Assembly (NCBI GenBank): GCA_026415195.1
Contig: JAOAHO010000015.1
Span: forward strand, 1-56,792
Direction of reading: 5' to 3'
DNA length: 56,792 nucleotides
Origin: Bacteroidia bacterium
GTDB lineage: Bacteria; Bacteroidota; Bacteroidia; B-17B0; Aurantibacillaceae
The notes beneath the pieces were generated by a model. That model saw only the letters and a program-made list of their open reading frames with translations. It did no database searches and was not told where the DNA came from. This document shows positions 1 through 9,300 of this stretch, piece after piece (position 1 is the stretch's first letter; each line of letters opens with the position of its first letter). Position numbers and translations under genes: made by a program.

Positions 1-2
1 TC

Positions 3-29
3 CGGTAAGAAAATTTAACTATCTTACCG
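3..29. other. Inverted repeat at the left edge
   Basis: Eight-base arms CGGTAAGA and TCTTACCG are separated by an 11-base AT-rich loop. No T-tract follows on either strand, so this is not a convincing terminator. It may be the end of a transcript from a gene left of the window. The rest of 1-143 shows no gene. Confidence 0.3.
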
Positions 30-143
30 CTAACCAAATGCTACTCAAAAAAATTGCACTTATTACTTGAACTTACAAGTGAATTTTTCGTACATTTTTT
101 TTCTTTATTTTTACAATAAATATCAATCTTAGTCCATATTAAT

Positions 144-443
144 ATGGTTCTAAACAGATTATTGACTTCGTTTTTGATTTTTTTTATATTGCTTCAAAAC
201 GCATTTTCCGATACCCTTTATACATCAGATACATCGGAATATAATAAAAGCATAAAAAAAATTATAGGCGAAATTGAAAAAGAAAAAACCATGGCGTATG
301 CTCATGAAGCTCTGAATAAAGCATTAGAAAATGAAACGAATAAGAAAAATACTTATGTCATGATATTTTTGATAATACTGTTTATAATAATTTGTTCGAT
401 CATAATTTTTAAGTTTACTAAAAAAAATAAAAATAATTTATAA
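144..443 (+). CDS. Small membrane protein, unknown function
   Basis: This 99-residue protein is not recognised. Residues 1-22 form a hydrophobic signal-like segment ending near FS-DT. A polar, Lys/Glu-rich middle (about 23-68, helical in character) follows, then one strong transmembrane segment (about 70-91) and a short Lys/Asn-rich cytoplasmic tail. This predicts a small periplasmic helix anchored by a C-terminal membrane segment, with the N-terminal segment cleaved or acting as a second anchor. It ends 8 bases before the aminopeptidase gene and is probably co-transcribed with it. The start codon lies inside a perfect 14-base palindrome (134-147). Base composition is very AT-rich. The reading frame is credible from its length, the ordered hydrophobic segments and the operon-like spacing. 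Confidence 0.6.
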   Translation: MVLNRLLTSFLIFFILLQNAFSDTLYTSDTSEYNKSIKKIIGEIEKEKTMAYAHEALNKALENETNKKNTYVMIFLIILFIIICSIIIFKFTKKNKNNL

Positions 444-451
444 CAATCAAA

Positions 452-2833
452 ATGAAAAGGTTCCTGATTTTTTTTGCTTTTATATACTATTGTAAAAGTC
501 AGCCCCCCTATTTTAACCAGGAAAACACGCGCTCCGATACGATAGATATATTCCATACAAAGATTACGCTCGAACTTGGAACTGTTTCTTCTCCAACCAT
601 TGCAGGGCATGCCATGATCAAATTTGCCCCAAAAATGAAAAATATCAACTACATCCGCCTCGACCTGCTCAAACTCACCATCGACTCCGTTAAAATCAAC
701 AACGTAAATGCACCATACACTTATAACGACACTGTCCTGAGAATTTCATTCCCACCCAAAAACATGAATGATACCACTTATGCCCTAATCTATTATAAAG
801 GCCAACCAAAAACCGATCCGAGCACATGGGGCGGTTTTTATTTCGACAATACCGGAAATGCCCAATATGCCTATAACATGGGAGTGGGGTTTCAAAGCAA
901 GCCCCATAATTTCGGCAGGGTTTGGTTCCCTTGCTTTGATAGTTTCGTGGAACGAAGCACTTTTGAATTTATCATTACTACCGACAGTTCAAGGATAGCT
1001 TATTGTAACGGCCTGCCTATTCAGGAATTCAAAGCCAATGGAAAGCGTACCGTTCACTGGTATATGAAAGATCCCATACCTTCCTACCTGGCATCGGTTA
1101 CGGCTGCTAAATATGCGCAGGTTACACTTTCCTTCCCGCTGATGAATGGCAATATTCCCGTCTTTCTGGTAGCCACTCCCGCCGACACTACGGTTATGAA
1201 AAACGGCTTTGTCAATTTACAAAGTTGCGTACAACATTTTGAAAACTGCTACGGCCCTTATCAATGGGATCGCATTGGTTATTGCTCTGTCCCTTTTAAT
1301 GCCGGCGCCATGGAACACGCTACCAATATTTCCTATCCCAAACTTGCTTTGGGAAATTTAGCTTATGAAAACGTTCTAATGGCTCATGAAATTGCACATC
1401 AATGGTGGGGAAACTTAATCACTTGCTCCACTCCGGAAGACATGTGGATTAATGAGGGCTGGGCTTCTTTCAGCGGATTTTTATTCGATGAAATGCAGTA
1501 CGGCAAGAATACTTACCTGAACAAACTCAGGGCACAACACGACGATTTACTTAAAAAACTACACCATAAGGAAGGCGGATTCCGGGCTGTATCCGGAGTT
1601 CCGCATCACCTGACGTACGGCGATCATGTTTATAAAAAAGGTGCAGAAGTGGCCCATGCCCTGAGGGCTTACATGGGGGATGCGGTCTTCTTTGCTGCCA
1701 TTAAGGCCCTGATGAATAATAAAAAATTTTCACATGTCAGCAGCGAAGATCTCCGAACCCAACTGCAATCGGCATCCGGAATTAATTTGGTTCCGTTCTT
1801 CAAAAACTGGGTTTACAACGGCGGATGGCCTCATTTTGCCATCGATTCCGTAAGATCTGCCCCTCAAGGTTCACAGTTTATTGTCCAGGGCAGCGTGAAG
1901 CACAAGCTTTACGGAGCTCCGCAGAATTATTCCTTTGTACCGCTTGAAATTGCTTACTTTAAAAATGACTGGTCGTTTGAAATCAAAACTTTTACCTTCA
2001 CCGGTAATCAAACTTCACAGGCCTTTACGCACACCTTAAATTTCCAACCGGTGTATGCCGTGCTTAATCCTTCTTTTACTATTCCTTCGGCCACATCCTA
2101 TGATTACTATAAAGCCAAAGCGGTAACCAATTATGTTTCTTCGCCGGGCCGCCTCAGGGTTAGCGTATTGCAAACCGGAGGCGATTCGTCCTTGATTTAT
2201 CTGGCCCATCATTTTGTAAAGCCCGACCCTTTCAAAAACAACCCTTCCGGCGCTCTCCTCTCCGACCAGCATTACTGGACGGTGGGCGGAATTTGGAAGC
2301 CGGGATTAAAACTTCGCCTAAGATTTAATTTCGACGGGAATAAAAACTACAATACCATTTATGGATATTTAGACACATTGCTGACACGGGTAAATTCCGA
2401 CAGCATACGGATTTTTTACCGAAAAGATGCTTCACAGGACTGGAGAATGCTTCCATCCTACACTTTATTTGTGCAAAGCGCAAAAAGCGGATTTATCGAA
2501 ACCGACTCGGTTTATATCGGGGAATATGCGCTCGGCAATCATGGCGACACCACCGTCAGCATCAAAGAACACCTGATGGAAAAATCACTGCTGACCCTGT
2601 ATCCTAATCCCGCCAGGCACGAAATTCATTGGAAATTCGATAAAAAGAATGCGGAATGGTTGCAGCCATGGGAAATTCTGGTTTATGACATGAACGGAAA
2701 ACTGAAATACATATCCTATCAAAATAATATGACCTCTTCTTTATCCGTCGAAAATTTTGAAAACGGGAATTACAATTTGATATTGAAATGCCGGGATAAA
2801 ATTTATTCGGGAAAATTTAGTGTGAAAAGATAA
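452..2833 (+). CDS. M1 family aminopeptidase with T9SS sorting domain
   Basis: This 793-residue protein is a zinc aminopeptidase of the gluzincin M1 family, expected to remove N-terminal residues from peptides outside the cell. The zinc site is visible as HEIAH at 312-316, with the third ligand Glu335 in NEGWASF, the standard HExxH-x18-E spacing. The upstream GAMEH substrate-binding motif is present near residue 288. A signal peptide covers roughly residues 1-17. After the catalytic half come beta-rich domains and then a type A T9SS C-terminal domain from about residue 713, starting LYPNPAR. Export by the Sec and then type IX systems is therefore inferred, with attachment to the surface or release. 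It sits 8 bases after the small membrane protein and converges with the exchanger gene, whose stop abuts its own. Confidence 0.93.
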   Translation: MKRFLIFFAFIYYCKSQPPYFNQENTRSDTIDIFHTKITLELGTVSSPTIAGHAMIKFAPKMKNINYIRLDLLKLTIDSVKINNVNAPYTYNDTVLRISFPPKNMNDTTYALIYYKGQPKTDPSTWGGFYFDNTGNAQYAYNMGVGFQSKPHNFGRVWFPCFDSFVERSTFEFIITTDSSRIAYCNGLPIQEFKANGKRTVHWYMKDPIPSYLASVTAAKYAQVTLSFPLMNGNIPVFLVATPADTTVMKNGFVNLQSCVQHFENCYGPYQWDRIGYCSVPFNAGAMEHATNISYPKLALGNLAYENVLMAHEIAHQWWGNLITCSTPEDMWINEGWASFSGFLFDEMQYGKNTYLNKLRAQHDDLLKKLHHKEGGFRAVSGVPHHLTYGDHVYKKGAEVAHALRAYMGDAVFFAAIKALMNNKKFSHVSSEDLRTQLQSASGINLVPFFKNWVYNGGWPHFAIDSVRSAPQGSQFIVQGSVKHKLYGAPQNYSFVPLEIAYFKNDWSFEIKTFTFTGNQTSQAFTHTLNFQPVYAVLNPSFTIPSATSYDYYKAKAVTNYVSSPGRLRVSVLQTGGDSSLIYLAHHFVKPDPFKNNPSGALLSDQHYWTVGGIWKPGLKLRLRFNFDGNKNYNTIYGYLDTLLTRVNSDSIRIFYRKDASQDWRMLPSYTLFVQSAKSGFIETDSVYIGEYALGNHGDTTVSIKEHLMEKSLLTLYPNPARHEIHWKFDKKNAEWLQPWEILVYDMNGKLKYISYQNNMTSSLSVENFENGNYNLILKCRDKIYSGKFSVKR

Positions 2834-3832
2834 TCAATTCAATAAAAACATATTCACCACATACAGAATAAAAATCACCAGCGTATCCCATGCCATCATA
2901 TAGCTGAATTTTTTCTCTTTTATCCGAACCAGCAACCCTAATATTGCCACCGCCGACATCATTATAACAAAAAACACAGAAATGATATTGATTTCCGATG
3001 CATCGTGAAATAAATAACCCTTTCTGTAAAAAACATCATCCATGAATAAAATAAACATGTTGAAAATATTACTGCCGAATAAATTTCCTACAGCCAAATC
3101 GGTCATGCCCATTCTAACTGCGGCAATAGACACGGCTGCTTCCGGCAATGAAGTGGAAACCGCCACAAAAAGTGTACCCACAAATGAGGCATTCATTTGA
3201 TATTTTATTACCAGGGCTTCGGCAGTTTCAGGAATGAGCAAGGCACATAAAATGATAACAATAGCAAATAATGCATATCTCCAAATGATTTGATCTAAAT
3301 TCAGGGAAATTCGGTTTTGGTGTTCCTCATGTTCGCTTTGTTGTTTTTTAAATTCAAACAATATCTTTAATGAAACAAAATAGATAACGGCAAATAAAAT
3401 ACCGGTCAGGCCGATAGAAAAATTAAATTTATACAATTCATTAAAATATAACCCCAAACCGCATAATGACATCAGAATTATTCCAAGCGATGCTGCCAAT
3501 ACATGGCTTTGTGAGGTTGTGGAAAGCAAGGGTTGAGTGCGGGGTGTAAAAACATCCATCACCGACAACAATGCCAGGTTAAATGCACAGCTCCCCAGAA
3601 TATCCCCCATGGCTAAATCGGCTGAACCCACAATATAACAAGAACTGAAGCCCACCACCAACTCGGGTAATGAAGTTACGGCAGACATAAGTACCAAACC
3701 CAGCAAAGCCCTACCCATTCCCGACTTCTCGGCCAATAAATCTCCGTAATAGGATAGTTTTTTGCCTGCAAAGAAAATTACTGATGCCAATATCAAAAAC
3801 GATACTTCAGGATTTTGATAGATTAAATTCAT
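2834..3832 (-). CDS. Sodium/calcium exchanger family membrane protein
   Basis: This 332-residue protein belongs to the CaCA cation antiporter superfamily, bacterial YrbG-like branch. About ten hydrophobic segments are arranged as two homologous halves. Each half carries the family's alpha-repeat signature: TSLPELVVG near residue 60 with GDILGSCAFN after it, and STSLPEAAVS near 235 with GNLFGSNIFN after it. The acidic residues in these repeats bind the cation in characterised relatives. Exchange of Ca2+ for Na+ or H+ is inferred from the family; the exact ion pair cannot be read from the sequence. The start codon overlaps the amidase stop by four bases (ATGA), so the two are translationally coupled as the last genes of a three-gene unit. 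Confidence 0.9.
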   Translation of the reverse strand: MNLIYQNPEVSFLILASVIFFAGKKLSYYGDLLAEKSGMGRALLGLVLMSAVTSLPELVVGFSSCYIVGSADLAMGDILGSCAFNLALLSVMDVFTPRTQPLLSTTSQSHVLAASLGIILMSLCGLGLYFNELYKFNFSIGLTGILFAVIYFVSLKILFEFKKQQSEHEEHQNRISLNLDQIIWRYALFAIVIILCALLIPETAEALVIKYQMNASFVGTLFVAVSTSLPEAAVSIAAVRMGMTDLAVGNLFGSNIFNMFILFMDDVFYRKGYLFHDASEINIISVFFVIMMSAVAILGLLVRIKEKKFSYMMAWDTLVIFILYVVNMFLLN

Positions 3833-4617
3833 AAATGAAAATTATCTGCATCTTTCCAGAATGGAAATGCGCTTCGGCACTTTTCAAGTAATGTTTTGTC
3901 CAATTCAGAAATCAATACTTCCTCTTTTCCGTTTTTGCATTCCGCCAAAACTTCGCCGAAAGGGCTAATCACCATGGAATTTCCGGAATGTGAAATTCCA
4001 TTTCCATCAGGCCCCACTCTATTGACGGCCACCACATACGACTGGTTCTCGATGGCACGGGCAATCAGTAATTGCCTCCACGGGTAACTCCGGCTTTCGG
4101 GCCAGTTGGCCACCACCAACATTACGTCATACATTAATGAATCCAATCCGGGCTTTTTTCGGTTCCTGCACCATACAGGAAAACGAATATCGTAACAGAT
4201 CTGGGCAGAAAAATACCACCCTTCATGGTTAAATAATAAATGAGAATCACCGGAATGATAATGTCGGTTTTCTCCTGCTAAAGAAAAAAGATGTTTTTTA
4301 TCATAAAAAACAAATTTCCCGTCGGGATAAACCGCATAAAAACGGTTTTTATACTTCCCGTCCGGTTCCATTACTGCAAGTGAACCCGCCACCAAAGATT
4401 CCCATTCTTTTGCTTTCTCTTTCATCCATCGAAACCCCGGGCCGTCGAAGGCCTTTTCAGCCAGTTTTTCCGGCATCATGGTAAATCCGGTGCTCCACAT
4501 TTCGGGAAGCACCACCACGCTTCCTTTTTCCGGAAAGGGAATAAGGCGGTTCAGCTTTTCAATGTTCTTTTCAGGATTCTCCCAGACAATATCAAACTGA
4601 ACCAGATAGGTTTTCAT
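3829..4617 (-). CDS. Carbon-nitrogen hydrolase, omega-amidase (YafV) type
   Basis: This 262-residue cytosolic hydrolase belongs to the nitrilase superfamily. The catalytic triad is visible: Glu39 in LPEMWSTGF, Lys107 in YDKKHLF and Cys141 in QICYDIRFP. The LPEMWSTGF and CYDIRFPVW contexts are typical of the omega-amidase/YafV branch, which hydrolyses alpha-ketoglutaramate and ketosuccinamate left by glutamine transamination (known for the family). This assignment is better than biotinidase or plain nitrilase but remains an inference. The gene overlaps the upstream TPR gene by one base (TAATG) and the downstream exchanger by four bases. Tight coupling with a TPR lipid/periplasmic protein and an ion exchanger does not point to a shared pathway. 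Confidence 0.9.
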   Translation of the reverse strand: MKTYLVQFDIVWENPEKNIEKLNRLIPFPEKGSVVVLPEMWSTGFTMMPEKLAEKAFDGPGFRWMKEKAKEWESLVAGSLAVMEPDGKYKNRFYAVYPDGKFVFYDKKHLFSLAGENRHYHSGDSHLLFNHEGWYFSAQICYDIRFPVWCRNRKKPGLDSLMYDVMLVVANWPESRSYPWRQLLIARAIENQSYVVAVNRVGPDGNGISHSGNSMVISPFGEVLAECKNGKEEVLISELDKTLLEKCRSAFPFWKDADNFHL

Positions 4618-6320
4618 TATTTTTTTGGAGGGGTATTGGAACCTGCCTGGGGCTTAGGATTAAAATATGCTTTGGCTTTGGCATTCTCAGGATCCAGTTC
4701 CTTCACTTTATTCCAGATTTCATCCGCTTTGGATTTATCTTTTATGGTTACATAATGAAATCCTAAATATTCATACGCCTCCACCGCTTCTTTCTTATAT
4801 GTGCCGTTCATTTCTTCGGGCTTGATGATGTTCAGCACTTTTTCATACGAGGGCTTGGCCAGCCATTTTTCATTTTTATAATCAATGGATGCCAAGCTTC
4901 TTCCTTTCCATATGTGGGCAACAGGCCAGTTGGGATTCAAGGCAATCAGTGAACCAAAAGACGTATCGGCAAGATTTAAAAAGGGCATGGCTTCTGCTTC
5001 CTGCTGTATGGCTTTTTTCTTGTCTTTATTGTTCAGCGCCTCATTCAATTTGGCCGTACCCAAATTATAAGCGGCACGCCCAAGATTGAAATAATCGTTG
5101 TTGTTCATGGCTGCCGGGCTTTCTTTCTTTTTGTTTTCCAGCAATTCTATCACCTTTTGATAGTTTTTGTTTTTGTAAGCCACAACAGCCATATCCGAAT
5201 AAATATCGGCCGCTATGGAAGGATCCAACTCCCTTGCTTTGTTCATGGCTGTCAGGGCATCGGCTTCATTCCCGTTACGTGCATATAAAATGCTTCGATA
5301 CTTATAATCAGTGGGAAGATATTTGAAATTGGCAGGAGCTTTGGAAAAAAATTCATTAATGGCTTTCAGGCCTTTTGCGTAAGCGTCCTTGTCTGTTTTG
5401 TCTCCCATTTCGGCATAGGCATATCCGGCAATCCGATCCATGTAAAGATTGGAAAAATTTTTGCTTTTTAAATCTTCATATTCTTTCACGGCATCGGCAT
5501 ATTGCTTGTTGTTGAATAAAGCGCTCATATAGCGATACCGTGCGTAAGGGCTGTTGTTCAATTCCAGGTATTTTTTCCAATTCTCAATGGACTTGGCCGG
5601 TTGCCCTGCAAGAAAAAACAGTTCGGCTTTCTCCCTGTATGCCGGGGCAAAAGTATTATCAATGGCCTCGGCTTCCTTGTATTTGTCCAAAGCCAGTTGA
5701 TAGTTCCGGCCACGTTGATAGAGCTTTCCTTCCCGTATTATCCCTTTGGCTGATTTGGGATTAATCGTGGTGGCCTGCTTATACTGCTTGATGGGCCCGC
5801 TGCCGTCGGCCGGATTTTTTTCTAAAAGAGCATCGCCCAAAATAATATATCCGTCTTCGTTTTTGGGATCCAGTTTTATAGCCTGATTTGCTGCATTGAT
5901 AGCTTCATCGGGATACTTGTTTGGAGTGGCTATCCATGCTTCGGCAATTTTTCTGAAAACCTCCGCGTTTTTGTTTTGGCTGATGGAAGTAGCCTTATAA
6001 AATTTGGCTTTGGCATCTTCAGCCTTGCCATTCATAATGTCTATTTTGCCCAAACCAACGTAATTTAATGGCTGTGAAGCATTCACTTCCGTTCCTTTTC
6101 TATAGAAATAAAGGGCACTGTCAACTTCTCCTTTCAAAAAATAATTTTCGGCGAAATAGAAATAGATTTCACCGTTATTGGGTTCTTTGGCAATAAGTTT
6201 CCTGAAATCTTCCTCGGCTGCTTCAAATCGCTCATTTTGGGTTTTCAGTACGGCATCCTTCAATGTTTGGGAATGCAATAAACCAACCGACAATATCAGC
6301 AAAAACAAGTTTTTATTCAT
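4617..6320 (-). CDS. Secreted tetratricopeptide-repeat protein
   Basis: The protein has about 567 residues. The start is taken at ATG 6320, where a clean signal peptide begins (MNKNLFLLILSVGLLHSQ); an ATG two codons upstream at 6326 is possible. The rest is a chain of TPR units such as NNGEIYFYFAENYFLKGEV, YPDEAINAANQAIKLDPKN and YQLALDKYKEAEAIDNTFAP, spread from about residue 35 to 540. The tail is Pro/Asn/Lys-rich. TPR arrays are protein-interaction scaffolds, and in this phylum such exported proteins often belong to envelope assemblies. No catalytic domain is seen. It is first in a unit with the amidase and exchanger. A TAnnTTTG promoter box lies upstream at 6337-6344. Confidence 0.85.
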   Translation of the reverse strand: MNKNLFLLILSVGLLHSQTLKDAVLKTQNERFEAAEEDFRKLIAKEPNNGEIYFYFAENYFLKGEVDSALYFYRKGTEVNASQPLNYVGLGKIDIMNGKAEDAKAKFYKATSISQNKNAEVFRKIAEAWIATPNKYPDEAINAANQAIKLDPKNEDGYIILGDALLEKNPADGSGPIKQYKQATTINPKSAKGIIREGKLYQRGRNYQLALDKYKEAEAIDNTFAPAYREKAELFFLAGQPAKSIENWKKYLELNNSPYARYRYMSALFNNKQYADAVKEYEDLKSKNFSNLYMDRIAGYAYAEMGDKTDKDAYAKGLKAINEFFSKAPANFKYLPTDYKYRSILYARNGNEADALTAMNKARELDPSIAADIYSDMAVVAYKNKNYQKVIELLENKKKESPAAMNNNDYFNLGRAAYNLGTAKLNEALNNKDKKKAIQQEAEAMPFLNLADTSFGSLIALNPNWPVAHIWKGRSLASIDYKNEKWLAKPSYEKVLNIIKPEEMNGTYKKEAVEAYEYLGFHYVTIKDKSKADEIWNKVKELDPENAKAKAYFNPKPQAGSNTPPKK

Positions 6321-6336
6321 ACCCATAAATATTGCT

Positions 6337-6344
6337 CAAAAATA
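6337..6344 (-). promoter_or_regulatory. Promoter -7 box for the TPR-amidase-exchanger unit
   Basis: On the minus strand this reads TATTTTTG, a perfect match to the Bacteroidota -7 consensus TAnnTTTG. It lies 16 bases before the preferred ATG at 6320. No clear TTTG is seen at the -33 position. Confidence 0.45.
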
Positions 6345-6415
6345 GGAATTCAATTCATATACCGAAATAAAGATAAGGTTATATTTTAACGTTTTTTGTA
6401 ATGACCATAACCCTT

Positions 6416-7042
6416 TTAACCTTCCAGCGGGAAAACTTTAACACCCGGTTGAAAAAGGTATTGTTTTCGGGTCTCTCGGCAAGTGCAAAGAATCCTTTTT
6501 CGGCGCAATTGTTCTTTTTTATATACTTTGTTCCGAAATTCAAATAAGGCATTAACGGGTAAATGCTCAATGGGAATACTCCCGTCATCTTCATCGTAAA
6601 AAGACAATATTTTTTGTAAGAATGGATCTGCACAAGACGAGGCAGGAGGATTTTGAATATGCTTTTTAAGCGCATGCAGCAAATCGGGAGGGAAAATGTC
6701 CATTCGCATAAATTCGGATAACAACACGGCATATTCCCTTTTCCATTCGTGGCCATGCGGTTCCACATTCAACCCGTGTTTCAGATAATTAAAATGATGG
6801 GCAAATTCATGCACCAGCGTAATTAGAAAAGCGTAAGGATTTAAGTTGTGATTTATGGTTATAGAAGGAACCCCCTTTGCACTTTTCGGAGAATAATCAC
6901 CAAGTTTAGTGCAACGGTCACGGGTAATTCTCAGGCTTATTTTATAGGTCAATATCCATTCGGAAAACCTAATTGCTGCTGGCTGAGGGATATACCTTGA
7001 CAAAACCTTAATGTTATTCTGAAATAATGTTTCTTTTGTCAT
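6416..7042 (-). CDS. SprT-like zinc metalloprotease-domain protein
   Basis: This 208-residue protein carries a SprT-like domain. The zinc motif HEFAHH sits at residues 78-83, with HGHEWK (96-101) supplying the probable third histidine as in the SprT/Spartan family. Family members include DNA-protein-crosslink proteases, but the bacterial proteins are largely uncharacterised. The C-terminal stretch with CTC and a KQYLF segment resembles the short beta/zinc-ribbon-like tail of Bacteroidota members. No signal peptide is seen, so a cytosolic location is expected. The gene is divergent from nadE with an 82-base gap. Length and ending are normal for the group, so it appears intact. Confidence 0.85.
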   Translation of the reverse strand: MTKETLFQNNIKVLSRYIPQPAAIRFSEWILTYKISLRITRDRCTKLGDYSPKSAKGVPSITINHNLNPYAFLITLVHEFAHHFNYLKHGLNVEPHGHEWKREYAVLLSEFMRMDIFPPDLLHALKKHIQNPPASSCADPFLQKILSFYDEDDGSIPIEHLPVNALFEFRNKVYKKEQLRRKRILCTCRETRKQYLFQPGVKVFPLEG

Positions 7043-7083
7043 AATAATCTAAATGCAAAAGTTAAGGGTAATTTCATAATTCT

Positions 7084-7091
7084 TACCTTTG
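7084..7091 (+). promoter_or_regulatory. Promoter -7 box for nadE
   Basis: TACCTTTG matches TAnnTTTG and lies 33 bases before the nadE GTG start, in the gap between divergent genes. No convincing -33 element is seen. Confidence 0.4.
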
Positions 7092-7124
7092 TGCTGAAAG
7101 AGGTTAATAACATTTTTTTACACG

Positions 7125-7907
7125 GTGAAGTCCGATAAAGTTATCCACCATATAGTTCATTGGCTAAGCGATTATCTTTTGAAATCGGGATGTAAAGGGT
7201 TTGTCGTTGGTATTAGCGGCGGCATTGATTCGGCTCTGACCTCCACATTATGTGCCATGACTGGCCACACCACCTACGTTCTGAGTCTCCCCATATACCA
7301 ACATCAAAGTCATGTCAATCGCGCACTTGAACATGCTGCTTGGCTGAAATCAAAGTTTACTAATATTACTCATCGGGATATTGAATTAACGCCGGCTTTT
7401 GAAACATTAAAAAAAATTTTCCCTACTGAAGTACAAGACGATTTAACCATGGCCAACACCCGTTCCCGGCTTAGAATGCTCAGTTTATATGTCTTTGCCG
7501 GACACTACAAATTACTGGTAGCCGGAACCGGCAACAAGGTGGAAGATTTCGGAGTGGGTTTTTATACGAAATACGGTGACGGAGGAGTTGACATAAGCCC
7601 CATTGCCGACCTTTACAAAACGCAGGTATATACCCTGGCCCGACACCTGGGAATATCAGAAAGCATATTGGCGGCTCCTCCATCCGACGGGTTATACAAT
7701 GATGAATATTCAGACGAAGACCAAATCGGCGCATCTTACCCTGAACTGGAATGGGCCATGGAATTTGAAAAAAATCCGCTTGATGAAAATTCGCTCACCG
7801 AAAGGCAAAAAAAGGTGTTGGAAATTTACCGTAAACGCCACTTTGCCAACAAGCACAAAATGGAACCTATACCGGTTTGCAAAATCCCGCAAGAATACTT
7901 AATATAA
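7125..7907 (+). CDS. nadE: NH3-dependent NAD+ synthetase
   Basis: This 260-residue enzyme makes NAD+ from deamido-NAD+, ATP and ammonia, the last step of NAD synthesis. The N-type ATP pyrophosphatase P-loop SGGIDS is at residues 31-36. Other conserved family segments are NTRSRLRM near 110, GTGNKVED near 131 (substrate and ATP contact) and the KYGDGGVDISPIADLYKTQV region near 150. There is no N-terminal glutaminase domain, so free ammonia rather than glutamine is the expected donor. The start is GTG at 7125, since no in-frame ATG precedes the P-loop at a sensible distance. The gene is followed six bases later by the YbaB gene and then by pabB, a three-gene unit. Confidence 0.95.
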   Translation: MKSDKVIHHIVHWLSDYLLKSGCKGFVVGISGGIDSALTSTLCAMTGHTTYVLSLPIYQHQSHVNRALEHAAWLKSKFTNITHRDIELTPAFETLKKIFPTEVQDDLTMANTRSRLRMLSLYVFAGHYKLLVAGTGNKVEDFGVGFYTKYGDGGVDISPIADLYKTQVYTLARHLGISESILAAPPSDGLYNDEYSDEDQIGASYPELEWAMEFEKNPLDENSLTERQKKVLEIYRKRHFANKHKMEPIPVCKIPQEYLI

Positions 7908-7913
7908 TACGCT

Positions 7914-8225
7914 ATGTTTGGAAAATTAGGCGACATGATGAAAAAGCTTCAGGAAATGAAGCAAATGAGCGAAGAAGTTAAAACCATGCTGGAAAACATG
8001 AATATTGATTATGCTTCTTCCGACGGAAATTTTAAATGCAGTATGAACGGAAACCGCATATTAAAATCCCTGCATATCCATCCTTCACTTCTTCAAATGG
8101 GGAAAGATGATTTTGAAAAAAAACTTTTAATCTATCTTAACGAGGCCTATCTGAAAGCCCAAACCGAAACCGAAGCGGAAATGAAAAAAATGGCCAAGGA
8201 CATGCTTCCGGGCTTTCTCGATTAA
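7914..8225 (+). CDS. YbaB/EbfC family nucleoid-associated protein
   Basis: The protein is 103 residues, the usual length of this family. The N-terminal MFGKLGDMMKKLQEMKQM helix, the central beta segment FKCSMNGNRILKSLHI and the C-terminal helix ending MAKDMLPGFLD match YbaB/EbfC, small dimeric DNA-binding proteins that coat the nucleoid. In many bacteria ybaB lies beside dnaX and recR. Here it lies between nadE (6-base gap) and pabB (one-base TAATG overlap), so the context is not the classic one. A role in DNA organisation is inferred from the family only. Confidence 0.88.
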   Translation: MFGKLGDMMKKLQEMKQMSEEVKTMLENMNIDYASSDGNFKCSMNGNRILKSLHIHPSLLQMGKDDFEKKLLIYLNEAYLKAQTETEAEMKKMAKDMLPGFLD

Positions 8226-9286
8226 TGAAACTGCTTTCAGAAGCATATCCCTATTGGGCCTACATTCCAAAAGAAGAACATGCCTGGAACACAAGTGCGG
8301 GGCTTTACATGCTTTCTCCAACCCAAGAACCAACTTTTACAAAAGAATTCATCGTTATTCCCTACCATTTTCACTCACGCGAATCCCTGTTTGATAAACA
8401 CCATTGCCGACATTTTAAAATTGAGAACTACTTAAATGAATTTGAATTGACTCCGGGATACCGGACTCCAAATCTATATGCAGAACCAAACCTTTCCTTT
8501 GAAGAATACAAAAACAAATTTGCTTTTATCAAAAGCAAATTGCAAAGGGGAGATATTTATGAAATGAATTTTTGCATGGAATTTAAGGGCCACTATGAAA
8601 GTATCGATCCGATATCGCTTTTTGCACTATGGCACCTAAAGTCACAGGCCCCCTATTCCATCTTATTCAGATTGGACAATATCCTTTTGCTCTGCTTCAG
8701 CCCCGAACTTTTTTTGGAAAGGAAACAAAACACCCTTATCACCCGGCCCATCAAAGGCACATTAAAAAAAATTCAAGCACAAACCGATCCTCATGCCATA
8801 AGGGCATTTATTTCATCTGAAAAAGAACGGACGGAAAATGCCATGGCCGTGGATGTGGCGCGGAATGATTTTTCCAGAATTGCCCTAAGAAGCAGTTTGC
8901 GGGTTTCGGAATTGTTTGCCATTAAAGAACTGAAAAACATCATTCAAATGTACAGCACGGTGGAATGCGAAATCCCGCCGGGCATCAACTGGTTTGAGAT
9001 TCTTTCCGCCACCTTTCCCATGGCCAGCATGACCGGTGCCCCTAAGGTGAGTGCCATGGAAGTCATCAGGCAAACGGAAGATTTTAACCGTGGATATTAC
9101 TCGGGAAGCATCGGGATTTTTCAAAGCCCCGAAAATGCCACACTGAACGTGGTTATCCGAACTTTGGAGTATGATTTACACAAATGTGAATGGAGGTTTT
9201 GTGCCGGCAGTGCCGTGACGTGGAAATCCGAAGCGGAAAAAGAATATGAAGAATGCCTCTTGAAAATGAAAAGCATTTTTGAATGA
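8225..9286 (+). CDS. pabB: Aminodeoxychorismate synthase component I
   Basis: This 353-residue chorismate-binding enzyme has the family core segments GDIYEMNF, RPIKGTLKK, MTGAPKVSAMEVI and GYYSGSIGIF. The PIKGT motif puts a lysine at residue 177. In PabB this lysine attacks chorismate to form a covalent intermediate, whereas anthranilate synthase TrpE has alanine there (PIAGT). This supports folate-pathway 4-amino-4-deoxychorismate synthesis over tryptophan synthesis. The N-terminal part is shorter than in Escherichia coli PabB. No glutamine amidotransferase (PabA) gene is adjacent, so the ammonia-supplying subunit must lie elsewhere. The start overlaps the YbaB stop by one base, giving translational coupling. 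Confidence 0.88.
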   Translation: MKLLSEAYPYWAYIPKEEHAWNTSAGLYMLSPTQEPTFTKEFIVIPYHFHSRESLFDKHHCRHFKIENYLNEFELTPGYRTPNLYAEPNLSFEEYKNKFAFIKSKLQRGDIYEMNFCMEFKGHYESIDPISLFALWHLKSQAPYSILFRLDNILLLCFSPELFLERKQNTLITRPIKGTLKKIQAQTDPHAIRAFISSEKERTENAMAVDVARNDFSRIALRSSLRVSELFAIKELKNIIQMYSTVECEIPPGINWFEILSATFPMASMTGAPKVSAMEVIRQTEDFNRGYYSGSIGIFQSPENATLNVVIRTLEYDLHKCEWRFCAGSAVTWKSEAEKEYEECLLKMKSIFE

Positions 9287-9300
9287 AAGTACACAGCCGG

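Noticed and set aside
134-147. Perfect 14-base palindrome over the first start codon
   Set aside because: Composed only of CC-AT-rich-GG and short; chance occurrence in this AT-rich DNA is likely and no second copy was seen.
6379-6768. Open frame of 129 codons inside the SprT-like gene
   Set aside because: It is an out-of-register shadow; the SprT frame carries the zinc motif and a normal family C-terminus.
8225-9286. Anthranilate synthase TrpE or isochorismate synthase as identity of the chorismate enzyme
   Set aside because: The PIKGT lysine at residue 177 is the PabB form; no trp or menaquinone genes are adjacent.
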